A stretch of 38,244 nt of DNA, taken from positions 1-38,244 of the forward strand of contig CABUDI010000016.1 of NCBI GenBank assembly GCA_902490305.1, given 5' to 3'. A model generated the notes under the pieces. The model did no database searches, was not told the DNA's origin, and was given only the letters and a program-made list of their open reading frames with translations. Of this stretch, positions 15,878 through 24,569 are shown piece by piece; position 1 is the first letter of the stretch; the number at the start of each line of letters is the position of its first letter. The translations under genes and the position numbers were made by a program. The stretch is from an uncultured Collinsella sp. (GTDB lineage Bacteria; Actinomycetota; Coriobacteriia; Coriobacteriales; Coriobacteriaceae).

Positions 15878-15906
15878 GTCCAAATAAGGATTAGCCCCTT
15901 TCCACG

Positions 15907-15939
15907 AGCCCGGGTATCTTCGCGATACCCGGGCTTTTT
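15907..15939 (+). terminator. Terminator after feoB
   Basis: AGCCCGGGTATC (15907-15918) pairs perfectly with GATACCCGGGCT (15924-15935) around a 5-base loop, followed by TTTTT. Confidence 0.92.
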
Positions 15940-16052
15940 GGTGGGAGAGATGTGGCGTTTCCGCAGATAAAACTGACCAAATTCAACTTGTCCCTTTTTG
16001 GTAGGTGGAGAATGGGGTAAAGTAAGTGATGGTTAACTAGAGGAGGCTTGCT

Positions 16053-16253
16053 ATGGCACCTATCGATATTGTTGTACTGGCTGTTATCGGCGTTGCGTTT
16101 GTCGCCGTGTGCGTGCGCATCTACCGCAAGGGCACCTGCGCCGACTGCGCTCAGGGTGGCGTTTGCACGGGGCATTGCTCCAACAAAAAGACGTGCGCTG
16201 CACTTAAGGGCGTAGACAAAATCGCCGAAGACTTGGGTCGCGGTATCAAATAA
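16053..16253 (+). CDS. FeoB-associated Cys-rich membrane protein
   Basis: This 66-residue protein has one N-terminal membrane helix (about residues 4-22) followed by RIYRKGTCADC and a run of spaced cysteines (C-x2-C, then C-x3-C, then C). This matches the small Cys-rich membrane proteins often found beside feoB in anaerobes. Their role is unproven; iron delivery or FeoB stabilisation is suspected. The ribosome site AGAGGAGG is strong. It is separated from feoB by a terminator, so it probably has its own promoter. Confidence 0.8.
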   Translation: MAPIDIVVLAVIGVAFVAVCVRIYRKGTCADCAQGGVCTGHCSNKKTCAALKGVDKIAEDLGRGIK

Positions 16254-16266
16254 GGTCCGGACATCC

Positions 16267-16302
16267 AAGCGCTCCGCGGGCATCCGTTCGCGGGGCGCTT
16301 TG
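16267..16302 (+). terminator. Weak terminator after the Cys-rich protein
   Basis: AAGCGCTCCGCG (16267-16278) pairs with CGCGGGGCGCTT (16289-16300) with one G-T wobble; the T-run is interrupted by G. Confidence 0.55.
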
Positions 16303-16397
16303 TGCATTTGAGGGAGAGCACGGCGAGTCGAAGAGTATTTTTGGGGTATCGTTAACTGGACTATTAATTGGCAACTTATCTATAACGGAGTAACCGC

Positions 16398-17477
16398 ATG
16401 AGCGCTCGCGTAACCATGAAGGACATAGCCGCCGAGCTTGGCGTTTCCATCAATACCGTGCACAAGGCCCTGACGGGAAAGGCCGGCGTGAGCGAATCCG
16501 TGCGCGCCAAGGTGAACGCTAAGGCCGAGGCCATGGGCTATCACCGCAACACAAGTGCCTCAAGCCTGCGCCGCAAGGATATCAATCTGGTGTTTTGCCT
16601 GCCCCGCGCATCGCGCGAGGGAGCGTACTTTTTCCGTTACCTGTGGGAAGGCTGCAATCGCTTTGAACAGGAGGTCATCGACCGGGGCATTACGGTTGAG
16701 CGCGTTGAATTTGGCGTGGGCGGCTACGCTGATGCACTCGAGCAAATCGACGAGCGTCTGCAGGTGGGCGAGAAGATTGATGGCTTGCTCGCCTATGCGC
16801 CGGGCGACGATCGTGCGACTGAGCTTTTGGGGCAGATCGCCGAGGCGGGCGTGACGATTGAGCTTGTCGACGGCGACCGTCCGCATTTGAATCGTTTGGG
16901 TGCGAGCTTGGCCGATTATTCGACGGCAGGCAGCCTTATGGCCGAGCAGGCGGCAAACCTGGTCCATGCTTCTGGGGCCGACGCCCGCGTGCTCCTTTTG
17001 ACAGGCGACCCATATACCGATTCGCACTATCTAACCGCCCGCGCCTTCCACAATTACCTGCGCGAACGTGATATTCCATGGCAGGTTGAGGATCTTGCAG
17101 GTGCCCATGCGCAAGTCAAACAACTCGAGCATGAGCTCGAAAAGCGCTTGAGTGCGCCGGACGCCCCCGAACTTATCTGTAGCGTTTTTGCCGTTGGTTC
17201 CGAAGTGGTTGCCGACGCGCTCGTCTCGACCGGCAAGGCCGGTCGGGTCATGGTGATCGGCAACGACCTGTTTCCCGAAAGCGCCCTGGCCTTGCGCCGC
17301 GGTATCTTTACCAATATTGTCTATAAGGACCCGACGAGCCTGGCGTATCGCGGCGCCAAGACACTGGGCGATTATCTGCTGTGGGGAAGGACCCCGACGG
17401 TGCCCGTCCAGAAGGGTGCCGTCGAGATGGTATTTGCCAGCAATGTCGACCGCTACTGCGAACTTGCGGGTATTTAG
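16398..17477 (+). CDS. LacI-family regulator, candidate master regulator of the pectin/hexuronate genes
   Basis: This 359-residue LacI protein has an N-terminal helix-turn-helix MKDIAAELGVSINTVHKALT (residues about 7-26) and a hinge region MGYHRNTSASSLRRKD. The ligand domain is more divergent than most LacI members, and the usual GFDD motif reads VIGNDLFPESAL. It lies directly upstream of uxaC, whose promoter has two AGGTGAACGTTCACCT-type operators, and the same palindrome recurs at three more promoters of the locus. I infer that it binds this site and responds to a hexuronate or KDG-like intermediate. No copy of the palindrome is seen at its own promoter. Confidence 0.9.
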   Translation: MSARVTMKDIAAELGVSINTVHKALTGKAGVSESVRAKVNAKAEAMGYHRNTSASSLRRKDINLVFCLPRASREGAYFFRYLWEGCNRFEQEVIDRGITVERVEFGVGGYADALEQIDERLQVGEKIDGLLAYAPGDDRATELLGQIAEAGVTIELVDGDRPHLNRLGASLADYSTAGSLMAEQAANLVHASGADARVLLLTGDPYTDSHYLTARAFHNYLRERDIPWQVEDLAGAHAQVKQLEHELEKRLSAPDAPELICSVFAVGSEVVADALVSTGKAGRVMVIGNDLFPESALALRRGIFTNIVYKDPTSLAYRGAKTLGDYLLWGRTPTVPVQKGAVEMVFASNVDRYCELAGI

Positions 17478-17502
17478 CCGATTGAGCAGGTACCCCCTCT
17501 TG

Positions 17503-17701
17503 CGATGTGCATTTTTGGGAGTATTCAGCATTGGCATGCCCTGAATGAGGTGCAGAACGACTGTTTTAAGTGCCCCCGATGGCGTAATTTGCCATCGGGG
17601 GCACTTTTTATGCCGATCGGGCGCTATCTGCGTTCCAAATAGGACGCTGAGGATGGCGCACGGCGCGCTCCAATGCTGAATACTCCCAAAAATGTACGTC
17701 G
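17503..17701. repeat. 199-bp inverted-repeat element containing a perfect terminator hairpin
   Basis: Arms of 32 bases at 17503-17534 and 17670-17701 are inverted copies with 30 of 32 positions matching; the arms include GGGAGTATTCAGCATTGG. They enclose 135 bases with a strong hairpin (17568-17606). The design resembles the 12164-12391 element but the arm sequence is different. It begins 26 bases after the LacI stop codon. The full element could fold into one long cruciform or RNA hairpin, or it may be a non-autonomous mobile element carrying a terminator. Confidence 0.72.
17568..17609 (+). terminator. Terminator inside the 17503-17701 element
   Basis: A perfect 16-bp stem (17568-17583 with 17591-17606), 7-base loop and TTTTT tail. 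It should end the LacI transcript. Confidence 0.88.
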
Positions 17702-17831
17702 GGACATGACCCACCTGAGCAAAAGCGCTCAAGTTCGGTGTTCGGGGACGCCAACCGGTCCGCAATGCATGCAAGTCACAGCTCCGGCAACCGTTGAACG
17801 GGCAAAACCTACCGTTCACCCCATGGTTGTT

Positions 17832-17885
17832 AGGTGAACGTTCACCTTTTGAGTCGTAATGGATTAGTATGGTGAACGTTCACCT
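17832..17885. promoter_or_regulatory. Two palindromic operators bracketing the uxaC promoter
   Basis: AGGTGAACGTTCACCT lies at 17832-17847, and a second copy with core GGTGAACGTTCACC lies at 17871-17884. Start-to-start spacing is 38 bases. Between and overlapping them are TTCACC (17841-17846, -35) and TAGTAT (17865-17870, -10), spaced 18 bases. The first operator covers the -35 and the second follows the -10 immediately, so binding should block RNA polymerase. Confidence 0.85.
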
Positions 17886-17937
17886 AAAGGATAACGAGCG
17901 CGCCGTGCGCCCGCGTTGCCAGCAAAGGGGCTGTTTG

Positions 17938-19365
17938 ATGAAAAACTTTATGGACGATCAGGATTTCCTGCTGAGCACCAAGACCGGTGAGGAGCTGTTC
18001 CGCAACTTTGCCGAGGGCATGCCCATCGTCGACTACCATTGCCACATTTCTCCCAAGGAGATCTGGGAGGACAAGCGTTTCGAGAACATTACCGAGGTTT
18101 GGCTGGGCGGCGACCACTACAAGTGGCGCCTGATGCGCGCCAACGGCGTCGACGAGCGTTTTATCACTGGCGACGCCCCTGCTCGCGAGAAGTTCCAAAA
18201 GTGGGCCGAGACCCTGGGTCGCTGCGTTGGCAACCCCGTCTTTGAGTGGAGCCACCTGGAGCTTAAGCGCTACTTTGGCTACGAGGGCGTCCTCAATGGC
18301 AAGACTGCCCAGGAGGTCTGGGACCTTGCCAACGCCAAGCTCGCTGAGGCTAGCTTTACCTGCCGCAACCTGATCAAGCAGTCCAACGTCCGCATGATCT
18401 GCACTACCGACGACCCCGCCGACAGCTTTGAGTGGCACAAGAAGATTGCCGCCGACGACAGCTTTGACGTTCAGGTCGTTCCCGCCATGCGCCCCGATGC
18501 CGCTTTGCGCATCGAGCGCGGCCAGGAGTTTGCCGACTACTGCAAGCACCTCTCCGAGGTTGCCGGCGTTGAGGTCAGCGACTTTGAGGGCATGAAGGCT
18601 GCCATTTCCAAGCGCTACGACGTTGCTCACGAGTTGGGCTGCCGCGCCTCCGACCACGCACTCGACTACGTTATGTACGTCCCGGCTACCGTCGACGAGA
18701 TCGAGGCTATCTTTGCCAAGGGTCTGGCTGCCGAGCCGCTCACCGAGGAAGAGGTCCTCAAGTACAAGACTGCCTTTATGCAGTTCGTTGCCGGCGAGTA
18801 TGTCCGTCTGGGCTGGGCCATGCAGCTGCACTTTGGCTGCAAGCGCGACAACAACCGCGCCATGTTCGCCAAACTCGGTCCCGACACCGGCTACGACTGC
18901 ATCTCCAACTACACGCCGTCCGACCAGCTCGCCGATTTCCTCAACTCCATCCAGGAGACCTGCGGCCTGCCCAAGACCATCCTGTACAGCCTGAACCCCA
19001 TCGATAACACCATGATCGATACCGTCATGGGTTGCTTCCAGGAGGCTCCGACCGCCGGTAAGATCCAGAACGGCTCCGCCTGGTGGTTCAACGACAACGA
19101 GGTCGGCATGCGCGAGCAACTCACGGCTCTGGCTAACGAGGGCGTGCTGGGCAACTTTGTGGGCATGCTTACCGACTCCCGCTCTTTCCTGTCCTATCCG
19201 CGCCACGAGTACTTCCGTCGCGTGCTGTGCAGCGTGATCGGCGAGTGGGTCGAGCAGGGCAAGTACCCGGCCGACATGGAGCTGCTGGGCAGTATCGTGC
19301 GCGACATCAGCTACAACAACGCGGTCCGCTACTTTGGCTTTGATTTGGACACCGTCGAGGCATAA
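17938..19365 (+). CDS. uxaC: Glucuronate/galacturonate isomerase UxaC
   Basis: UxaC converts D-galacturonate to D-tagaturonate, and glucuronate to fructuronate. The metal-dependent amidohydrolase fold shows VDYHCHISPKEI near the N-terminus with the metal-binding His pair. The central TTDDPADSFEWH and the C-terminal GMLTDSRSFLSYPRHEYFRR are signature stretches. I chose the ATG at 17938 (MKNFMDDQDF, 475 residues, the usual length) because AAAGGGG precedes it; an upstream in-frame ATG at 17869 lies inside the -10/operator region and cannot be the real start. It is first in the uxaC-uxaB-uxaA series. Confidence 0.95.
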   Translation: MKNFMDDQDFLLSTKTGEELFRNFAEGMPIVDYHCHISPKEIWEDKRFENITEVWLGGDHYKWRLMRANGVDERFITGDAPAREKFQKWAETLGRCVGNPVFEWSHLELKRYFGYEGVLNGKTAQEVWDLANAKLAEASFTCRNLIKQSNVRMICTTDDPADSFEWHKKIAADDSFDVQVVPAMRPDAALRIERGQEFADYCKHLSEVAGVEVSDFEGMKAAISKRYDVAHELGCRASDHALDYVMYVPATVDEIEAIFAKGLAAEPLTEEEVLKYKTAFMQFVAGEYVRLGWAMQLHFGCKRDNNRAMFAKLGPDTGYDCISNYTPSDQLADFLNSIQETCGLPKTILYSLNPIDNTMIDTVMGCFQEAPTAGKIQNGSAWWFNDNEVGMREQLTALANEGVLGNFVGMLTDSRSFLSYPRHEYFRRVLCSVIGEWVEQGKYPADMELLGSIVRDISYNNAVRYFGFDLDTVEA

Positions 19366-19390
19366 GCCTGCATCGAATCACATCGAACTC

Positions 19391-19425
19391 GGGAGCGCCG
19401 TCGCCACACGCGGCGCCCCCGTTTT
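19391..19425 (+). terminator. Terminator-like hairpin between uxaC and uxaB
   Basis: GGGAGCGCCG (19391-19400) and CGGCGCCCCC (19411-19420) pair with one mismatch, then GTTTT. It may reduce read-through rather than stop it, since uxaB has no obvious operator of its own. Confidence 0.5.
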
Positions 19426-19461
19426 GCTTGCACGCTAACAGCTATCTAAGGAGAGACACAG

Positions 19462-20976
19462 ATGGAGAACATCAGCTACGATGCGCTCGAGAAGATCGGC
19501 TACAAGGGCTATTTGCTGCCCAAGGATGCTCCCGAGAAGGTTCTGCAGTTTGGCGAGGGCAATTTCCTGCGCGCCTTCGTCGACCGTTTCTTTGACATGG
19601 GCAACGAGGCCACCGGCTGGAACGGCAAGGTCGTCATGGTGCAGCCCATCAGCGGTGCCTTTGGCTTTGCCGACGGTATCAATGCCCAGGACGACCTGTA
19701 CACCGTGCTGGTGCGCGGCAAGGAGAACGGCAACACGGTTGACGAGTCCCGCGTGATCAGCGCCTGCAGCCGCTGCCTTAACCCGTATCGTGAGGACGAC
19801 TATCGCGCCATGATGGAGGTCGCCGTCTCCGACGACCTAGAGATCATCGTCTCCAACACCACCGAGGCCGGTATCGCCTATGACCCGTCCTGCAAGGCCG
19901 ACGACATGCCACCTGCGAGCTTCCCCGCCAAGCTTGCCCAGGTGCTCCACACCCGCTGGGCTGCCGGTAAGCCGGGCGTCATCGTCCTCGCCTGCGAGCT
20001 CATCGATCACAACGGCGAGGAGTTGCTGCGCATCATGAACCAGTATGTGAGCGACTGGGGCTGGGAGGACGAGTTTGCGCAGTGGATGGCCAACGACTGC
20101 ACCGTCTGCACCACGCTCGTCGACACCATCGTCCCCGGCCGCATCCGCGATCCTAAGGAGGCCGCCGCGGTGGCTGAGCGTCTGGGCTACGAGGATCCCT
20201 TCCTGGCCGTGCGCGAGCCCTTCCAGATGTGGGGCATCCAGGGCGACGAGTCGCTTGCCGAGAAGCTTCCCTTTGTGAAGGCTGGTCTTCCGGGTGTCTT
20301 TGTGACTCCCGACGTCACCCCGTACAAAAAGCGCAAGGTCCGCATCCTCAACGGTGCCCACACCGCCTTCGTTCCGGGTTCCTGGGTTGCCGGCTTTGAT
20401 ATCGTGCGCGACTGCATGCATGACGAGACCATTCGCGGCTTCATGAACACCATGCTCTACGACGAGGTCATTCCGACGCTTGCCGCCGACTTGGATGTCG
20501 AGGACTGCAAGGCCTTTGCCGCCGCCGTCGAAAACCGCTTCGACAACCCGTTTATTGATCATGCGCTGCTCTCCATCTGCCTCAACTCCACGGCTAAGTG
20601 GCGCGCTCGCGACCTGCCCACGCTCAAGGACTACGTTGCCGAGACCGGCAACCTGCCCAAGTGCCTGGCGACGAGCCTCGCTACGCTCATCTCCTTCTAC
20701 ACGCAGGAGCTCGTGTCCCGCGAGGGCGACGGCCTGCACCTGCGTCGCTCCGACGGCACCGAGTACACCGCTCAGGACGACGCCTTCGTGCTCGACTTCT
20801 ACGCCGCCCATGCCGGCGCCGACGATGCCCAGCTGGTGCATGACGTGCTCACCAACGAGCAGATGTGGGGCGAGGACCTTACGCGGATCGCAGGTCTTGA
20901 GGAGTTTGTCGTCAGCGCGCTCGCTGTCGTGCGTGCCGAGGGCGCCAAGCAGGCCTTCGCCAACGCTCAGGCGTAA
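19462..20976 (+). CDS. uxaB: Tagaturonate reductase (altronate oxidoreductase) UxaB
   Basis: This enzyme reduces D-tagaturonate to D-altronate with NADH in the cytoplasm. The 504 residues have the mannitol-dehydrogenase-family layout. The N-terminal half has VLQFGEGNFLRAFVDRFFD as the start of the nucleotide-binding fold, and SNTTEAGI. The C-terminal half has the signature KKRKVRILNGAHTAFVPGS, with the catalytic Lys and the conserved Asn-Gly-x-His. It is preceded by AAGGAGA. It lies between uxaC and uxaA, so the three cover galacturonate to KDG. Confidence 0.94.
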   Translation: MENISYDALEKIGYKGYLLPKDAPEKVLQFGEGNFLRAFVDRFFDMGNEATGWNGKVVMVQPISGAFGFADGINAQDDLYTVLVRGKENGNTVDESRVISACSRCLNPYREDDYRAMMEVAVSDDLEIIVSNTTEAGIAYDPSCKADDMPPASFPAKLAQVLHTRWAAGKPGVIVLACELIDHNGEELLRIMNQYVSDWGWEDEFAQWMANDCTVCTTLVDTIVPGRIRDPKEAAAVAERLGYEDPFLAVREPFQMWGIQGDESLAEKLPFVKAGLPGVFVTPDVTPYKKRKVRILNGAHTAFVPGSWVAGFDIVRDCMHDETIRGFMNTMLYDEVIPTLAADLDVEDCKAFAAAVENRFDNPFIDHALLSICLNSTAKWRARDLPTLKDYVAETGNLPKCLATSLATLISFYTQELVSREGDGLHLRRSDGTEYTAQDDAFVLDFYAAHAGADDAQLVHDVLTNEQMWGEDLTRIAGLEEFVVSALAVVRAEGAKQAFANAQA

Positions 20977-20987
20977 ATTTCCGGCGC

Positions 20988-21019
20988 AGACGCGGGCGCG
21001 GGACGGCGTGCCCGCGTCT
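20988..21019 (+). other. Intra-operon hairpin between uxaB and uxaA
   Basis: AGACGCGGGC (20988-20997) pairs perfectly with GCCCGCGTCT (21010-21019) around 12 bases. There is no T-run, so it may protect the upstream message or tune expression rather than terminate. Confidence 0.5.
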
Positions 21020-21057
21020 CGACTTCTGCTCAACCTGTAGGGTTAGGACCATTTGTA

Positions 21058-22542
21058 ATGAATACTATCCAGATCAATCCGGCCGATAACGTGATCGTTG
21101 CGCTGTCGCCGCTTGCCAAGGGCACTGCCGTCGCGGTTCCCGGGGTGGGCGAGGTCGTGGCCGTGGAGGATATTCCGCAGGGCCATAAGATGGCGGTGCG
21201 CGCCATTGCGGCGGGGGAGGACGTCGTCAAGTACGGTCTTCCTATCGGCCACGTGACGGGCGACATCCAGCCCGGTCAGTGGCTTCATACGCATAACGTC
21301 AAGACCAACCTTTCGGGCGAGGTCGAGTACGCTTACAACCCGACGCATCCGGTCGTTGAACCGGTTGAGCCCGAGACCTTTATGGGTTTCCGCCGCGCCG
21401 ATGGCCGCGCCGCCACGCGCAACGAGCTGTGGATCATCCCCACGGTCGGCTGCGTCAACGAGGTCGCACGTGCCATGTGCGAGCAGGCTCAGGATCTGGT
21501 CGAGGGCTCGCTGGAGGGCGTTTACTACTTCCCGCATCCCTTTGGCTGCTCGCAGACCGGCGCCGACCATGTCCAGACGCGTCGTCTGCTGGTGGCGCTC
21601 TCGCGTCATCCTAATGCGGCCGGTGTGCTGTTCCTGTCGCTTGGTTGCGAGAACTGCACACACCAGCAGGTGCTCGACGAGCTCGGTGACTTCGATCACG
21701 AGCGCGTCCGCTTCCTCACCTGCCAGGACGTTGCCGACGAGCAGGTCGAGGGCCACAAGATTCTGGCCGAGCTGGCAGACCTCGCCAAGCAAGCCAAGCG
21801 CGAGCCCATTCCGGCCTCCGAGCTGGTTATTGGACTTAAGTGCGGCGGCTCCGACGGTCTTTCGGGCATTACCGCCAATCCCACGATCGGTCGCGTGAGT
21901 GATATGGTTGTCGCCCGCGGCGGCACGTCGGTGCTTACCGAGGTGCCCGAGATGTTTGGCGCCGAGAGTATCCTGCTCGATCGCTGTGAGAACGAGCAGG
22001 TCTTTAACGCCGCTTCCGACATGCTCAATGGCTTTAAGGACTACTTTATTAGCCACGGCGAGGTCGTCTACGAGAACCCGAGCCCCGGCAACAAGGACGG
22101 CGGTATTACCACGCTCGAGGACAAGAGCTGCGGCTGCGTGCAAAAGGGCGGATCTGCCCCCATCGTCGACGTGCTGCCGTATGCCGGCCAGGCAAATAAA
22201 CACGGCCTGAACATGCTGTGCGGTCCGGGCAACGACATGGTATCCACCACGGCGTTGACGGCTGCCGGCTGCCACGTGATTCTGTTCTCGACCGGCCGCG
22301 GCACACCGTTTAGCGCGCCGGCGCCTACCCTCAAGGTGTTCACCAATCAGCGTCTGTGCGACCACAAGGCCAACTGGATGGACTTTAACGCCGGCGTGAT
22401 TGCCACGGGTGAGCGCACGCTCGACGAGGCTGCTCACGATCTATACCAGCTGGTGCTGGAGACGGCGAGCGGTAAACTCACGAGTGCCGAGCGCCGTGGC
22501 TGTCACGAGATCAGCATCTGGAAGGACGGCGTCTGCCTGTAG
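21058..22542 (+). CDS. uxaA: Altronate dehydratase UxaA
   Basis: UxaA dehydrates D-altronate to 2-keto-3-deoxy-D-gluconate. It is the fused two-domain form of 494 residues. An N-terminal SAF domain (about residues 1-90, with DVVKYGLPIGHVTGDIQPG) is joined to the large catalytic domain with RNELWIIPTVGCVN, HPFGCSQTGADH, GLKCGGSDGLSGITANP and SCGCVQKGG; the cysteines are expected metal ligands. The start has a TTAGGA-type ribosome site. A terminator follows. Confidence 0.94.
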   Translation: MNTIQINPADNVIVALSPLAKGTAVAVPGVGEVVAVEDIPQGHKMAVRAIAAGEDVVKYGLPIGHVTGDIQPGQWLHTHNVKTNLSGEVEYAYNPTHPVVEPVEPETFMGFRRADGRAATRNELWIIPTVGCVNEVARAMCEQAQDLVEGSLEGVYYFPHPFGCSQTGADHVQTRRLLVALSRHPNAAGVLFLSLGCENCTHQQVLDELGDFDHERVRFLTCQDVADEQVEGHKILAELADLAKQAKREPIPASELVIGLKCGGSDGLSGITANPTIGRVSDMVVARGGTSVLTEVPEMFGAESILLDRCENEQVFNAASDMLNGFKDYFISHGEVVYENPSPGNKDGGITTLEDKSCGCVQKGGSAPIVDVLPYAGQANKHGLNMLCGPGNDMVSTTALTAAGCHVILFSTGRGTPFSAPAPTLKVFTNQRLCDHKANWMDFNAGVIATGERTLDEAAHDLYQLVLETASGKLTSAERRGCHEISIWKDGVCL

Positions 22543-22578
22543 TGGCAAATGCACCCAAGCGTAGCGCTATGTCGTCGG

Positions 22579-22613
22579 CCCCGTCGGGAGTGTTCCCGGC
22601 GGGGTTTCGTTTT
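22579..22613 (+). terminator. Terminator after uxaA
   Basis: CCCCGTCGGGA (22579-22589) and TCCCGGCGGGG (22594-22604) pair with one G-T wobble around a 4-base loop, followed by TTTCGTTTT. Confidence 0.8.
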
Positions 22614-22641
22614 GTGGTTAAGTGAATATGTTGGAAAATCT

Positions 22642-22816
22642 GATAAACGTTCACCTATCTCATGGCTGTCCAGCATGGCACCCTTACCAGCAGAAAATAG
22701 GTGTGAGGATCTCAATTGTGTCCGTTCAGCGGTAAAAATCGACCGTTCAAGGATATTATTCAAGTGAACGTTCACCTGTCGTAAGCAATCGCGCATAATC
22801 TAACTAAACGTTCACC
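22642..22816. promoter_or_regulatory. Three operators and promoter of the sugar porter gene
   Basis: Relative to the 14-base core GGTGAACGTTCACC, sites lie at 22642-22655 (12 of 14), 22763-22776 (13 of 14) and 22803-22816 (11 of 14). A promoter, TTCACC (22771-22776) and CATAAT (22794-22799) with a 17-base spacer, sits between the last two in the same geometry as at uxaC. The upstream site is 121 bases from the second, far enough for looping. The rest of the 352-base gap shows no gene. Confidence 0.8.
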
Positions 22817-22894
22817 CTGAACGCTGGGCAGACAGATGTCAGTGTGGACTCCAATGTCTTGCTGCAAGACAATCGAGAAAAGAGAGGGAGCTCG

Positions 22895-24454
22895 ATGACT
22901 AATAAGATCGGAAAAAAGCGTAAGATCACATTCTGGACGCGCTTGGGCTTTGGTATGGGCGGTATGCTCAATTCCGGTGCCCTGACCTTTACGCACAGCT
23001 ACATGGTGCTGTTCCTGTCCACGGAGTGTGGCCTGTCCGCAGGCGAGGCTGCACTGATCAGCTCGTTTGCCATCTATGTCAACGCCATTCTTTGCCCGCT
23101 GATGGGCTTTGTGGCCGATAACTTCTATGCCACCAAGATTGGCCGCATCTTTGGTCGTCGTCGTTTCTGGATCTTGCTGGCCATCCCGATGATGATCGCC
23201 GAGCCGCTCATCTTCGTGGCTACGCCGTTTGGCTTCCCGTACTACTTTGTGCTGTACTTGATCTACAACGTCGCGTACACGTTCTGCACCGCCAACCTGT
23301 CGCCGCTTACCATCGAGATGACCGACGACTTTAAGGAGCGTACGTACCTCACCGGCTACAAGCATCTCTTTGGTAACGCCGCCGGCTTCCTGATGGCTGC
23401 ACTTGTGGGCTTCGGCTTTGGCACCTTCGGCGAGACCAACCCGTTCAGCTACTTCATCATCGCTACGGTCAACGCTTCGGTCATGGCAATCTCGCTGCTT
23501 TGTGTGTACCTGTCCACGTGGGAGCACACCCCCGAGGAGGTCGCTCAGGAGAAGATCGAGAGCGTCGGCGAGGGTATCAAGAAGTTCTTCATCGACGTTA
23601 TCTCCACCTTCCGCAACAAGTCCTTCCGCAAGGTCCTGTACGCACAGGTCTCCACGAAGCTCGCTGCTGCCTGCTGGTCTGCCTGCCTGTCCTTCTTCAT
23701 CGTCTACTGCCTGCAGATTCCTAAGTCCTACGAGTCCGTGATGGAGATGCCTGGCAAGGTCGTCGCTATCGTCTGCACCGCCATCTGGGTCGCCCTCATG
23801 GCCAAGAAGGGCTTCCACAAGTCTTGGTACCTCGCAAATGTCGGTTGCGCTGCGTGCATCATTGCCTACAACTACTTCGCCTTTGGTCAGATCAACGGCA
23901 CCTCCACGGTCGCCATCGCCATGATCGCCTACCCCATCATCTTCGCCATCTGGAAGTTCTTCTACGTCGGCTTCCAGTACCTGCCCGATGTTCTGCTCAA
24001 CTACATCCCCGATGTCGATGAACTCATCACCCTGCGTCGTCGCGAGGGCATCTACAGCTCCGCACAGCAGCTCTGCCAGCAGATCGCCCAGGCTATCGCC
24101 GTCAACGTGTGGGCTATCGTCCTTGCTGCCTCCGGCTTCATTCAGACCGCCGGCAATAGCGACGCCGTGACCCAGCCCGCTACCGTGCCTCTGTATATCT
24201 GCGGCTACATGATCATCGGCTGCGCCGGCTTCTTCCTGCTTGCGGCCGTCCTTGCCCGCGGCATCAAGATCGACAAGGAGCAGTGCGACATCCTTTGCGA
24301 CGAGATTCACCGCGTCAAGGAGGGTGGCAAGATGGCCGACGTCAAGCCCGAGGTCAAGGCGCTTTGCGAGGAGCTCTCCGGCTTTAAGTACGAGGACTGC
24401 TTTGCCCACAACAACGTTGGCTTCCAGGACGGTAGCGTAACCCCCGCCGAGTAA
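22895..24454 (+). CDS. GPH/MFS-family sugar porter, probably for oligogalacturonides or uronates
   Basis: This 519-residue membrane protein belongs to the glycoside-pentoside-hexuronide cation symporter group. Signs are the N-terminal FWTRLGFGMGGML, a loop with GRRRFWILLAIP after the second helix pair, and about 12 hydrophobic segments. The 60-70 residue hydrophilic C-terminus is longer than usual. ATG 22895 is chosen because GAGAGGGAG precedes it. It is the only carbohydrate transporter in the locus, and three operators of the locus control it. The substrate is therefore inferred as a short pectin fragment or unsaturated uronate. Confidence 0.87.
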   Translation: MTNKIGKKRKITFWTRLGFGMGGMLNSGALTFTHSYMVLFLSTECGLSAGEAALISSFAIYVNAILCPLMGFVADNFYATKIGRIFGRRRFWILLAIPMMIAEPLIFVATPFGFPYYFVLYLIYNVAYTFCTANLSPLTIEMTDDFKERTYLTGYKHLFGNAAGFLMAALVGFGFGTFGETNPFSYFIIATVNASVMAISLLCVYLSTWEHTPEEVAQEKIESVGEGIKKFFIDVISTFRNKSFRKVLYAQVSTKLAAACWSACLSFFIVYCLQIPKSYESVMEMPGKVVAIVCTAIWVALMAKKGFHKSWYLANVGCAACIIAYNYFAFGQINGTSTVAIAMIAYPIIFAIWKFFYVGFQYLPDVLLNYIPDVDELITLRRREGIYSSAQQLCQQIAQAIAVNVWAIVLAASGFIQTAGNSDAVTQPATVPLYICGYMIIGCAGFFLLAAVLARGIKIDKEQCDILCDEIHRVKEGGKMADVKPEVKALCEELSGFKYEDCFAHNNVGFQDGSVTPAE

Positions 24455-24477
24455 GGCCGACATATCGTCCAAATCAC

Positions 24478-24521
24478 AGGGCCGTGCCACCGGAATTCCG
24501 CCGGCAGGCACGGCCCTTTTT
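24478..24521 (+). terminator. Terminator after the porter gene
   Basis: AGGGCCGTGCC (24478-24488) pairs perfectly with GGCACGGCCCT (24507-24517); the loop holds the palindrome CGGAATTCCG. TTTTT follows. Confidence 0.9.
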
Positions 24522-24569
24522 CAACAGCGTACAATTTGCCTTTAGAGCATCTTTTTGAGGGAGAAATCC

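Noticed and set aside
13691..15883. 730-codon minus-strand open frame opposite feoB
   Set aside because: Shadow of feoB with no start signal and an Asp/Gly/His-rich sequence typical of antisense reading.
17869..17937. Longer N-terminus for UxaC starting at 17869
   Set aside because: This ATG overlaps the predicted -10 and the second operator, so it would be upstream of the transcript start; the 17938 ATG has a good ribosome site and gives the normal length.
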